DNA of 11,829 nt, from assembly GCA_017453705.1 (NCBI GenBank), contig JAFTEK010000062.1, positions 1 to 11,829 of the forward strand. Direction: 5' to 3'. This document shows, piece by piece, positions 1 to 6,858 of this stretch. The position numbers were made by a program, and so were the translations under genes. This stretch comes from Treponema sp. (GTDB lineage: Bacteria; Spirochaetota; Spirochaetia; Treponematales; Treponemataceae). The notes beneath the pieces are model-generated. The model did no database searches. It saw nothing but the letters and a program-made list of their open reading frames with translations, and was not told the origin of the DNA. The stretch's first letter is position 1; each line of letters begins with the position of its first letter.

Positions 1-190
1 CGGAAGTGTGAACTTACAGTTCGCGGAAGTGTGAACTTACAGTTCGCGGAAGTGTGAACTTACAGTTCGCGGAAGTGTGAACTTACAGTTCGCGGAAGTG
101 TGAACTTACAGTTCGCAGAAGTGTGAACTTACAGTTCACGGAAGTGTGAACTTACAGTTCGCAGAAGTGTGAACTTACAGTTCACGGAAG
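1..190. repeat. Tandem array of 23-bp dyad-containing repeats (8 full units plus 6 bp)
   Basis: Eight direct 23-bp units lie at 1-23, 24-46, 47-69, 70-92, 93-115, 116-138, 139-161 and 162-184, followed by the first 6 bp of a ninth. The window opens inside the array, so it may extend to the left. Every unit contains the inverted repeat GAACT-TAC-AGTTC; at the two junctions after units 6 and 8 the arms lengthen to a perfect 7 bp, GTGAACT/AGTTCAC. Units 1-5 and 7 are identical. Units 6 and 8 share two G-to-A changes, at unit positions 2 and 23. Because 23 is not a multiple of 3 and each unit carries TGA on the plus strand and TAA on the minus strand, all six frames are closed and the array is noncoding. 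There are no spacers, so it is not a CRISPR. Its function is unknown; a protein-binding site array or a neutral VNTR are both possible. Confidence 0.97.
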
Positions 191-200
191 GGGACTTCCG
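185..200. repeat. 6-bp stem hairpin at the right edge of the repeat array
   Basis: CGGAAG (185-190), GGGA loop (191-194), CTTCCG (195-200) forms a perfect 6-bp stem. The left arm is the start of a ninth repeat unit and the right arm is unique, so the array ends inside a hairpin. No T-run follows on either strand, so it does not look like a rho-independent terminator. Confidence 0.7.
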
Positions 201-266
201 GGCAGCACGATGAGAGAGATTCTTTGAACTTGCCGCAGTTTTTTGTGAAAATTCTGTCGCTGGCAC

Positions 267-296
267 TTGACGAGGATAAGTATTTTCTGATATTAT
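267..296 (+). promoter_or_regulatory. Sigma-70-type promoter of tRNA-Ala
   Basis: The -35 element TTGACG (267-272) and the -10 element TATTAT (291-296) are separated by 18 bp, each one mismatch from consensus. The predicted start near 303 lies about 8 nt before the mature tRNA 5' end. This fits a short RNase P-processed leader. The stretch 201-266 between the repeat array and this promoter shows no gene. Confidence 0.8.
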
Positions 297-310
297 GAAT
301 CATCGTTTCT

Positions 311-384
<74 letters not shown>

Positions 385-393
385 CTTCAAAGA

Positions 394-420
394 CCCGGCC
401 GTGAGGCTGGGCTTTTTTTT
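394..420 (+). terminator. Rho-independent terminator of tRNA-Ala
   Basis: A stem CCCGGCC/GGCTGGG (394-400 with 405-411, one G-T pair) has a GTGA loop and is followed by C and eight T (413-420). It starts ten bases after the tRNA. The T-run reaches into the stop codon (419-421, minus strand) of the convergent acyl-CoA synthetase gene. On the minus strand the stem is followed only by TCTTTG, so termination in that direction would be weaker. Confidence 0.88.
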
Positions 421-2170
421 AGTTCTTGTTGTAGTTGCGCTTAACCTTGAGCGTCGTCGTCATCTCAAGCGGCTTGTCCAGCAGGGTGACTTTGGTAATC
501 CGTTGGTAGGGCTGTAGTCGCCTGTTCACTTTGGAAATGCTTTCGTTCACAGCCTTTTGTACGGCATCCGGCTGTTCGCCATCCTTGCGTTCAAGGGACA
601 GGGATTCATATAGGGTATCCGACGGATAGACCAAGGCCTCTATCTCTTCGGCCACACCCTCACCTATGTCACCGGATTCGCTGGAGGTATAGCCCTGCAC
701 CGTTATCTGCTGTATTGCACTTTCCATCTGGAATTGGTCTTCTATCTCCTCAGGATAGACATTCTTGCCGCCTGATGTGACAATCATGTTCTTGGCTCTC
801 CCGGAGAGCATCAAGTAGCCCTCGCTGTCCAGCCAGCCCAGGTCGCCTGTGTGGAACCAGCCTTCACCGTCTATTACCTTGGCGGTCTCATCGCTCATCC
901 TGTAGTAGCCTTGCATGACCATAGGGCCGCGCACACAGATTTCGCCCACGCCGTCCGCGCCGGGCTTGTCTATCTTCATCTCCATGTGCTTGGCAAAGTA
1001 GCTGCCCACGCTCTCTATCTTGAAGTGCTCCACAGGGTTGAGGGCAACGATGGGGGAAGTCTCCGTAAGTCCGTATCCTTGCACAAAGTCTATGCCCATC
1101 TCGTTGAAGAATTTGAAAACATTCTTGTCCAAGGGGCCTCCGCCAGAAATCGCTATGCGGACGGTGCTTAGATTTGCCTGCTTGAGCACGGAGGCGAACA
1201 TCTTCTTTCCGGGATTGCTGCCGGTCAGTTTTTTTATGGTATATGAAATGCCCATAAGCAGTCGGATTAGTCCATAGGCTGCCGGTCCTTTGTTCTTTAT
1301 TCCTTTCTGGATTCCGGCCGCAAACTTGTTGAAGAGCATCGGGACTCCCAGAAGCATGGTGACTTCACCGTTTTTGAGGTCTGCCATGATTTTGCTGACG
1401 GAAAGGCTCTTGCCAAAGACTATGGCTGCCCCCACGGACAACGGCTCGATGAAGGCTGCCTGCATCGTGTATGCGTGGTGTATGGGAAGCAGGTTGTAGA
1501 AAACATCCGTCTGGTAGAGCTTCATGTTGTCTTGGGCTGAGTAGCAGTCGGAGACTAGGTTCTTATGGCTCAGCATGACCCCTTTGGGCTTGCTGGTTGT
1601 ACCAGAGGTAAAGAGTATGGCCGCCGTGTCCTCAAGGTCTGCGCTGGGCAGGGGGTGGTCGACCTTTGGCTCAAGCTTGTATACATATCTGCCGGAGTGC
1701 TTTGGGCTGAGCGAATAGAGCTCGTATGGAATCTGGGAGCTTTCGTAGTGCTCATACTTGTCCTCGTCCACAAAAAGGAATTTGGGTTGAGCCGCCGCCA
1801 GAAGGTTTTCCTGGAGGTCTGTGCTTAAGGCCCAGTCTATCGGGCAGATTATTCCTCCGGCGAACAGGGTCGCAAGGAATACCGTGCCCCACTCAGGGGA
1901 ATTCCGCCCTGTGACGGCAACCTTGTCACCTTTGGCGAGGCCGTTTTCTATGAGAAAGCCTGCCAATTTTAGGACATGTTTTTGAACATCGGTATAGGAA
2001 AAGCTTCTTTTGCTTCCGTCCTCGGCGAAATCGATGAAGCAGGGGCGGTCAGGGCATCGCTTGACGCTTATCTTGAACATCTCCGGGATTGTGGGCCATT
2101 CCCCCCTAAAGTCAGTTCCCTTGTAGGGATCCAAAATATACATTGGTCTGTAGTTCTTCAAATCTGCCAT
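419..2170 (-). CDS. AMP-forming long-chain acyl-CoA synthetase (fatty acid--CoA ligase)
   Basis: This is a 583-residue ANL-superfamily enzyme, which activates a carboxylate (probably a fatty acid) with ATP to an acyl-adenylate and then to acyl-CoA. Visible core motifs: phosphate-binding TSGTTSKPKG at 188-197 (Ser where Gly is usual after TSGTT), GYGLTE at 365-370, HTGDLG with the ribose-binding Asp443, the hinge region SGRAKNMIVTSGGKNVYPEEIE shortly after, and a C-terminal TTTLKVKR in which Lys575 aligns with the adenylation lysine. Length is normal and there is no signal peptide, so it is cytoplasmic or membrane-associated. Substrate chain length cannot be read from the sequence. The ATG at 2170 is preceded by an extended -10 only 6 nt away and by no Shine-Dalgarno, suggesting a leaderless mRNA. 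It is divergent from the C11 protease and convergent with tRNA-Ala. It could instead activate another aryl or alkyl acid, but the LACS-like sequence makes a fatty acid most likely. Confidence 0.93.
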   Translation of the reverse strand: MADLKNYRPMYILDPYKGTDFRGEWPTIPEMFKISVKRCPDRPCFIDFAEDGSKRSFSYTDVQKHVLKLAGFLIENGLAKGDKVAVTGRNSPEWGTVFLATLFAGGIICPIDWALSTDLQENLLAAAQPKFLFVDEDKYEHYESSQIPYELYSLSPKHSGRYVYKLEPKVDHPLPSADLEDTAAILFTSGTTSKPKGVMLSHKNLVSDCYSAQDNMKLYQTDVFYNLLPIHHAYTMQAAFIEPLSVGAAIVFGKSLSVSKIMADLKNGEVTMLLGVPMLFNKFAAGIQKGIKNKGPAAYGLIRLLMGISYTIKKLTGSNPGKKMFASVLKQANLSTVRIAISGGGPLDKNVFKFFNEMGIDFVQGYGLTETSPIVALNPVEHFKIESVGSYFAKHMEMKIDKPGADGVGEICVRGPMVMQGYYRMSDETAKVIDGEGWFHTGDLGWLDSEGYLMLSGRAKNMIVTSGGKNVYPEEIEDQFQMESAIQQITVQGYTSSESGDIGEGVAEEIEALVYPSDTLYESLSLERKDGEQPDAVQKAVNESISKVNRRLQPYQRITKVTLLDKPLEMTTTLKVKRNYNKN

Positions 2171-2176
2171 ATAAAT

Positions 2177-2205
2177 ATTATATCACAGGCTGGCCGGTTT
2201 TTACA
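2177..2205 (-). promoter_or_regulatory. Extended -10 promoter of the acyl-CoA synthetase gene
   Basis: On the minus strand, TGATATAAT (2185 down to 2177) is a perfect extended -10. A weak -35, TGTAAA (2205-2200), sits 17 bp upstream. Only 6 nt separate the -10 from the ATG at 2170, so the transcript is predicted to begin at or within a base or two of the start codon. No purine-rich ribosome-binding sequence lies between. Confidence 0.7.
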
Positions 2206-2214
2206 GGCTAATTT

Positions 2215-2226
2215 TTGCAATTGCAA
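2215..2226. promoter_or_regulatory. 12-bp perfect palindrome, candidate operator between divergent genes
   Basis: TTGCAATTGCAA is its own reverse complement. Its right half is the predicted -35 (2221-2226) of the rightward protease promoter. It lies about 10 bp upstream of the -35 of the leftward acyl-CoA synthetase promoter. A dimeric repressor bound here would block the rightward promoter and could also affect the leftward one. The regulator is not identifiable from this window. Confidence 0.4.
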
Positions 2227-2249
2227 GGCTTGTGAAAATAAGCTATATT
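2221..2249 (+). promoter_or_regulatory. Promoter of the C11 protease gene
   Basis: TTGCAA (2221-2226) and TATATT (2244-2249) are separated by an optimal 17 bp. The predicted start near 2256 gives a leader of about 65 nt. That leader contains a purine-rich GAGGAGGAG near its 5' end and the true ribosome-binding site AGGAG (2311-2315), 6 nt before the ATG at 2322. Confidence 0.6.
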
Positions 2250-2321
2250 GTAGAGGAGGAGCAGTCTGGTTGTCTTAATCCAGTTTCCGGCTTGCTCTGA
2301 TTCTTGATATAGGAGATTATT

Positions 2322-4754
2322 ATGGACCAGAAACGACCCCGTGGAAGGGATACGCATGTGACTAACAACAGTGCGGGAGTGCACAAGAGAGGCGAGGGGC
2401 TTGGTACAGGGCCGGTAGGCTCATCCTCAGGTTATGGAAAACCCGGTGCATCTTCCAGTTCTGGCTCTTCTTCTGGCGGCGTAAGGGCAATAGGCGGTGG
2501 CGGAATAGGACTGGTTATCATCGTCCTGCTTGTCAAGATGTTCCTGGGCGGCGGCTTGTCCTCAGGGGGCAACTCCGGCACAAGTAGTTCCCAGCAGGAG
2601 ACCCAGGCAGAAAGCTCTTCGTCCAGTTCCATCTTGGACGGACTTTCTGGCATTCTAGGCGGCTCTGCTTCTTCCGGCTCACTTTCATCCAGCTCTTCGT
2701 CAGGTTCTGCTACGTCTTACTCCAGGCTTGACACATCTGTTGCTTCTGGTTCCAGGGCTAAGTATACCAAGCTTGTAGGTGGCGGCAACGACACGGTGAC
2801 AATCATGGTCTATATGTGCGGTACCGACCTTGAGTCCAAGCATGGCATGGCTTCTTCTGACCTGGGTGAGATGGCTGCTGCTGATATCGGCGACAAGGTG
2901 AATTTGCTCGTTTACACCGGGGGTTGCAAAAACTGGAAGACGCAGGGCATATCCAATTCTGATAACCAGATTTACCAGGTCGTCTCCGGTGGGCTCAAGC
3001 CGCTGGTCAAGAGCGACGGCAACAAGGTGATGACTGATCCCAACACCCTTTCTTCTTATATAAAATGGTGCAAGTCAAAATATCCTGCAGACCGCTATGA
3101 GCTTATTTTCTGGGATCACGGCGGTGGCTCGGTCTCTGGTTATGGATATGATGAGAAGAACCCCAGGAAAGGCTCAATGAGCTTGTCAGGAATAAATAAA
3201 GCCCTTAAAGACGGAGGTGTGAAGTTTGACTTCATCGGCTTTGATGCCTGTCTTATGGCCACGGCGGAAACAGCCTTGATGCTCAACAGCTACGGTGACT
3301 ATATGATAAGCTCCGAGGAGACGGAGCCTGGAATCGGCTGGTTCTATACTAACTGGCTCAACCAGCTGGGAGCCAACACTTCTACTTCCACTCTGGAGAT
3401 TGGCAAGACAATCGTGGACGATTTTGTGAGCAAATGCAACCAGAAGTGCCCCGGTCAAAAGACAACCCTCTCCATCATAGACTTGGCGGAATTCTCCAAT
3501 ACAGTTCCGTCCAAGCTTACATCTTTTTCCAAGTCATTGACTAATTTGATTGCCAAGGACAACTACAAGACTGTCTCGGACGCACGTTATAACACCAGGG
3601 AGTTTGCTTCTTCCAGCAGGATAGACCAGATAGATTTGGTGGATCTTTGCAACAAGACAGGCAATAACGAGGGTAAGGCTCTTGCCAAGGTTTTGCAGGG
3701 GGCTGTCAAATACAACAAGACCTCTTCCAACATGACCAATGCCTATGGGGTGTCTATTTACTTTCCTTACAAGAATGCCTCTTACGTTGACACGGCATGT
3801 GACAACTATGAGGACATCGGGATGGATGACAGCTACGCAGACTGTATAAAGGCTTTTGCCAGCATGGAAGTCTGCGGGCAGGCGGCATCTGGAGGCTCCT
3901 CTGCCGCATCCCCTGTAGGCTCTCTCTTTGACTTATTAGGCTCCAGTTCCTCGTCTGGCGAGGATGCAATCGGCAGTATACTCGGAAGCTTCCTTGGCGG
4001 TGGTTCCGGGGGGGGCAGCGCCCTCGGCAGCATAATCGGCGGTCTTGCGTCAAGCAACTTCTTGTCCGGAAGGGCTATGTCCACAGATGAAACCGCGGGT
4101 TACATCAGTGCCAATTATTTTGATGACTCCGCCCTCCGTTGGAGCAAGACGGCAAATGGTAAGTACCAGATGCACTTGGACGAAGAGCAGTGGTCGCTTG
4201 TTCATGCTTTGGACATGAATATGTTCTATGATGATGGCGAAGGCTATATTGACCTGGGGTTGGACAATGTTTACGACTGGACGGACTCCGGTGATTTGCT
4301 TGCGCGCACTGATAAGACTTGGATAGCCATTAATGGCCAGCCTGTGGCCTATTACCACATGGATACAACTGAGGATGGGGATGCCTACACTATAACAGGC
4401 CGTGTTCCCGCCTTGCTTAATGGTGACAGGGTTAACTTATGGATAGTGTTTGACAATGAGCATCCATACGGATATATAGCCGGTGCCGCAATGGACTACA
4501 ACAGCAAAACCAGCGATGTGGTTGCCAAGAGCATGACGGAGCTTCAGGTTGGTGATAAGCTGGATTTCCTGTGTGACTACTACGGTTATTCAGGGGACTA
4601 TAAGGACAGCTATAAGCTTGGGGAGCGGATGACTGTATCTTCAAAAATGGAGATAAGCAACGTGAATGTCGGTTCCGACAACGTTAGGTTGATGTATAGG
4701 TTTACTGATATTTACAATCAGCCTCACTGGAGTGAGTATATTCAGATTCGCTAA
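2322..4754 (+). CDS. Membrane-anchored clostripain-family (C11) cysteine peptidase
   Basis: This is an 810-residue protein. Residues 1-56 are a basic, Ser/Gly-rich N-terminal tail containing KRGEGLGTGPVG. Residues about 61-78 are a single hydrophobic anchor with an internal Lys72. A Ser/Gly-rich linker follows to about 150. The C11 domain begins at TVTIMVYMCGTDLE (158 on). The catalytic His266 lies in DHGGG and Cys310 in FDACLM; Asp308, two before Cys, matches the residue that gives C11 peptidases a basic P1 preference, so cleavage after Arg/Lys is likely. A second Ser/Gly linker (about 520-582) leads to a C-terminal region rich in beta-type sequence (about 590-810) that I do not recognise. 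The anchor suggests that the catalytic part faces outside the cytoplasm. The start is supported by AGGAG 6 nt upstream. The GH31 gene follows after 17 nt. All catalytic residues are present and the frame is intact. Confidence 0.9.
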   Translation: MDQKRPRGRDTHVTNNSAGVHKRGEGLGTGPVGSSSGYGKPGASSSSGSSSGGVRAIGGGGIGLVIIVLLVKMFLGGGLSSGGNSGTSSSQQETQAESSSSSSILDGLSGILGGSASSGSLSSSSSSGSATSYSRLDTSVASGSRAKYTKLVGGGNDTVTIMVYMCGTDLESKHGMASSDLGEMAAADIGDKVNLLVYTGGCKNWKTQGISNSDNQIYQVVSGGLKPLVKSDGNKVMTDPNTLSSYIKWCKSKYPADRYELIFWDHGGGSVSGYGYDEKNPRKGSMSLSGINKALKDGGVKFDFIGFDACLMATAETALMLNSYGDYMISSEETEPGIGWFYTNWLNQLGANTSTSTLEIGKTIVDDFVSKCNQKCPGQKTTLSIIDLAEFSNTVPSKLTSFSKSLTNLIAKDNYKTVSDARYNTREFASSSRIDQIDLVDLCNKTGNNEGKALAKVLQGAVKYNKTSSNMTNAYGVSIYFPYKNASYVDTACDNYEDIGMDDSYADCIKAFASMEVCGQAASGGSSAASPVGSLFDLLGSSSSSGEDAIGSILGSFLGGGSGGGSALGSIIGGLASSNFLSGRAMSTDETAGYISANYFDDSALRWSKTANGKYQMHLDEEQWSLVHALDMNMFYDDGEGYIDLGLDNVYDWTDSGDLLARTDKTWIAINGQPVAYYHMDTTEDGDAYTITGRVPALLNGDRVNLWIVFDNEHPYGYIAGAAMDYNSKTSDVVAKSMTELQVGDKLDFLCDYYGYSGDYKDSYKLGERMTVSSKMEISNVNVGSDNVRLMYRFTDIYNQPHWSEYIQIR

Positions 4755-4771
4755 CTTGCGCTGACAGGAAT

Positions 4772-6802
4772 ATGATAGAAAGATTCACTTTTGGAAAAAC
4801 CGTCCGGACGGGGGCGGTTGTCCAGCATCTGGAAAGTTCCCCCTCCGGCTCGGTCATGCAATTTGGCAGTCTGTGTTCGTCAGAGCCGTTCAAGTGGATT
4901 TACCGTATGGACAGGGGGGACTGCGTTTTTGGCTTGGGCGAGCAGATGAGGGGCATCAACAAACGGGGCGGCCTGTACGAGAGTTGGTGCTCTGATGTTC
5001 CCAGCCAGGACGAGTTCACATCTTCCATGTATGGGGCGCACAATTTTCTTATTGTTTATAACGGCAGTAAGTACAATAGCGTCTGCTTTGCTGTTTTTTT
5101 TGACAGTCCTGCCCGTGTCAGGTTTGACATAGGGTGGACTGATTCATCGGAGCTTGTAGTCACCAGTGCTGATATGGGGTTGGATGTTTATATGATAACT
5201 CCTGCCCCGGATCGCATTGAGAGCGAGTTAAATGACGTTGTTCGCCAGTATCGCCATCTTATAGGCCAAAGTTACATACCTCCCCGCTGGGCCTTTGGCT
5301 TTCAACAGAGTCGCTGGGGCTATAAGACACAGGCAGATGTGCGGCAAGTTGTGGAAAGCTATCGGAAGAATAATCTGCCTCTGGATGCCGTATGTCTGGA
5401 TATAGATTACATGGACAGCTACAAGGACTTTACGGTGGACAGTGGAAAGTTCCCGGATTTGTCCGCTTTGTCATCGGAACTCAAAGAAGACGGGGTGCGC
5501 CTGGTTCCGATAATTGACGCGGGTATAAAAGTCCAGGAAGGCTATGACGTTTATGAAGAAGGTCATGCCAAAGGCTATTTCTGCAAAAAAGAGGATGGCA
5601 GTGATTTTACTGCCGGGGTATGGCCCGGCGAGTCAGCTTTTACGGATTTCATGCAGGACGAGGCTGCACTATGGTTTGGTTCCAAGTACAAGAGGCTGAC
5701 TGATGCGGGCATAGAAGGCTTTTGGAATGATATGAACGAACCTGCCCTTTTCTATACAAAAGACAGCCTCAAGGCTGTCTTTGAGAAGATGGCGAGTTTT
5801 GCCGGAAAGAATTTGGATATAGACAGCTTTTTCCAGTTCACTCCTTTGAGCGGCAGCACATTCAGCACGATGGAAGACTACAAGTCGTTCTACCATAATG
5901 TTGATGGAGAGATGATAAGGCACGACAAAATCCACAACCTCTATGGATCCAAAATGACGCAGGCTGCTGCTGAGGCTTTGCGAAAAATTTCACCGGGTTG
6001 CCGTATGCTTCTTTACAGCAGGGCATCTTGCACTGGCTCACACCGCTATGGGGGTATCTGGACAGGGGACAATAAGTCCACATGGGTGCATCTGGAGCAG
6101 GAGATAAAGATGCTGCCATCTCTTAATATGGCAGGTTATCTGTATTCTGGAGCTGACATAGGGGGATTTGGAGGTGATGTGACATCCGACCTTTTGCTTC
6201 GATGGCTGGCTTTGGGGGTGTTTACGCCTCTTATGCGAAACCATTGTGCTTGGAACGGACGGAACCAGGAATGTTACGCATTTGGAACCACGGATGATTT
6301 CAAGAGCTTACTTGCATTGCGTTATGCCCTTCTGCCTTATATATACAGCGAGTTTGTAAAGGCGGCTTTGTCAGGTGGAATGTTTATCAAGCCGATTGGT
6401 TTTGACTGGCCTGATGACCATCATGCGCTTGAGTGTGAGGATCAGCTTTTGGTGGGGGAGGGGATAATGATTGCTCCCATATACAGGCAAAACGCCACAT
6501 CCCGTTATGTTTACTTGCCCGAACAGATGACAAAGGTGACTTGGCAGCGGGGCAAGGTGACAACGGAGGAAAAATCAAGGGGTTCATACTTTGTCAGTAT
6601 ACCCCTTGATGCTGTGGTTTTTTTTGTCCGCAAGAACTGCCTCGTTCCTCTTGCAAAGGACGCTATGAAAGCCAAGTCTTCGGCTGATATCAGTGTTGAC
6701 AGGCTGGACTTTGTGGGAACCGGCTCAGGTTACAGGCTTTACAGCGATGACGGCTTTACACGTGACATATCGGATAAGGCTATACACACTGTGGGAAAAT
6801 AG
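4772..6802 (+). CDS. Glycoside hydrolase family 31, probable alpha-glucosidase
   Basis: This 676-residue protein has the standard GH31 plan: an N-terminal beta-sandwich (about 1-160), a (beta/alpha)8 barrel opening with PPRWAFGFQQSRWGY (170-184), and a C-terminal beta region. The catalytic nucleophile is Asp320 in GFWNDMNEP (316-324) and the acid/base is Asp433 in WTGDN. The CLDIDYMDSYKDFTVD stretch (from Cys208) carries the DIDYM form typical of alpha-glucosidases rather than the FWM form of alpha-xylosidases. There is no signal peptide, so it is predicted to act in the cytosol on imported maltose- or isomaltose-type oligosaccharides; the exact linkage cannot be read from sequence. The ATG lies 17 nt after the protease stop. 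AGGA is only 2 nt before it, too close to be a good ribosome-binding site, so translation is probably coupled to the upstream gene. No sugar transporter is nearby. Confidence 0.92.
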   Translation: MIERFTFGKTVRTGAVVQHLESSPSGSVMQFGSLCSSEPFKWIYRMDRGDCVFGLGEQMRGINKRGGLYESWCSDVPSQDEFTSSMYGAHNFLIVYNGSKYNSVCFAVFFDSPARVRFDIGWTDSSELVVTSADMGLDVYMITPAPDRIESELNDVVRQYRHLIGQSYIPPRWAFGFQQSRWGYKTQADVRQVVESYRKNNLPLDAVCLDIDYMDSYKDFTVDSGKFPDLSALSSELKEDGVRLVPIIDAGIKVQEGYDVYEEGHAKGYFCKKEDGSDFTAGVWPGESAFTDFMQDEAALWFGSKYKRLTDAGIEGFWNDMNEPALFYTKDSLKAVFEKMASFAGKNLDIDSFFQFTPLSGSTFSTMEDYKSFYHNVDGEMIRHDKIHNLYGSKMTQAAAEALRKISPGCRMLLYSRASCTGSHRYGGIWTGDNKSTWVHLEQEIKMLPSLNMAGYLYSGADIGGFGGDVTSDLLLRWLALGVFTPLMRNHCAWNGRNQECYAFGTTDDFKSLLALRYALLPYIYSEFVKAALSGGMFIKPIGFDWPDDHHALECEDQLLVGEGIMIAPIYRQNATSRYVYLPEQMTKVTWQRGKVTTEEKSRGSYFVSIPLDAVVFFVRKNCLVPLAKDAMKAKSSADISVDRLDFVGTGSGYRLYSDDGFTRDISDKAIHTVGK

Positions 6803-6858
6803 AGGAACTTGTTTAAGGAGCCTGGATTTTTGCAACTGGCTCAGGAGTTTATATTATT

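Noticed and set aside
1..190. CRISPR array
   Set aside because: The units are contiguous direct repeats with no unique spacers, and no cas gene is present.
1..190. Array of Gram-positive-type LexA (SOS) boxes
   Set aside because: The half-sites GAAC and GTTC are present but separated by 5 bp, not the 4 bp of the known box, and nothing in the window links the array to DNA repair.
226..244. Weak terminator (AACT-N6-AGTT followed by T residues) between the repeat array and the tRNA promoter
   Set aside because: The stem is only 4 bp and AT-rich, and no gene is seen upstream to terminate.
261..275. Sigma-54 promoter starting with TGGCAC
   Set aside because: The required GC at the -12 position is missing; the same bases fit a TTGACG -35 with a good -10 for the tRNA.
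851..1171. Plus-strand open frame of about 106 codons
   Set aside because: It lies wholly antisense to the well-supported acyl-CoA synthetase, and its translation shows no recognisable motif.
2251..2279. Upstream mini-ORF (TTG-TCT-TAA) behind GAGGAGGAG in the protease leader
   Set aside because: A two-codon frame with a non-ATG start is too small to support; the purine tract lies at the predicted transcript 5' end.
6818..6842. Hairpin GAGCC...GGCTC next to the lipoprotein ribosome-binding site
   Set aside because: It has only five base pairs and a 15-nt loop, with no matching alternative structure, so a riboswitch or attenuator cannot be supported.
6830..6857. Promoter TTGCAA-16 bp-TATTAT in front of the lipoprotein gene
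   Set aside because: Its start would fall inside the coding sequence, after the ATG needed for the signal peptide.
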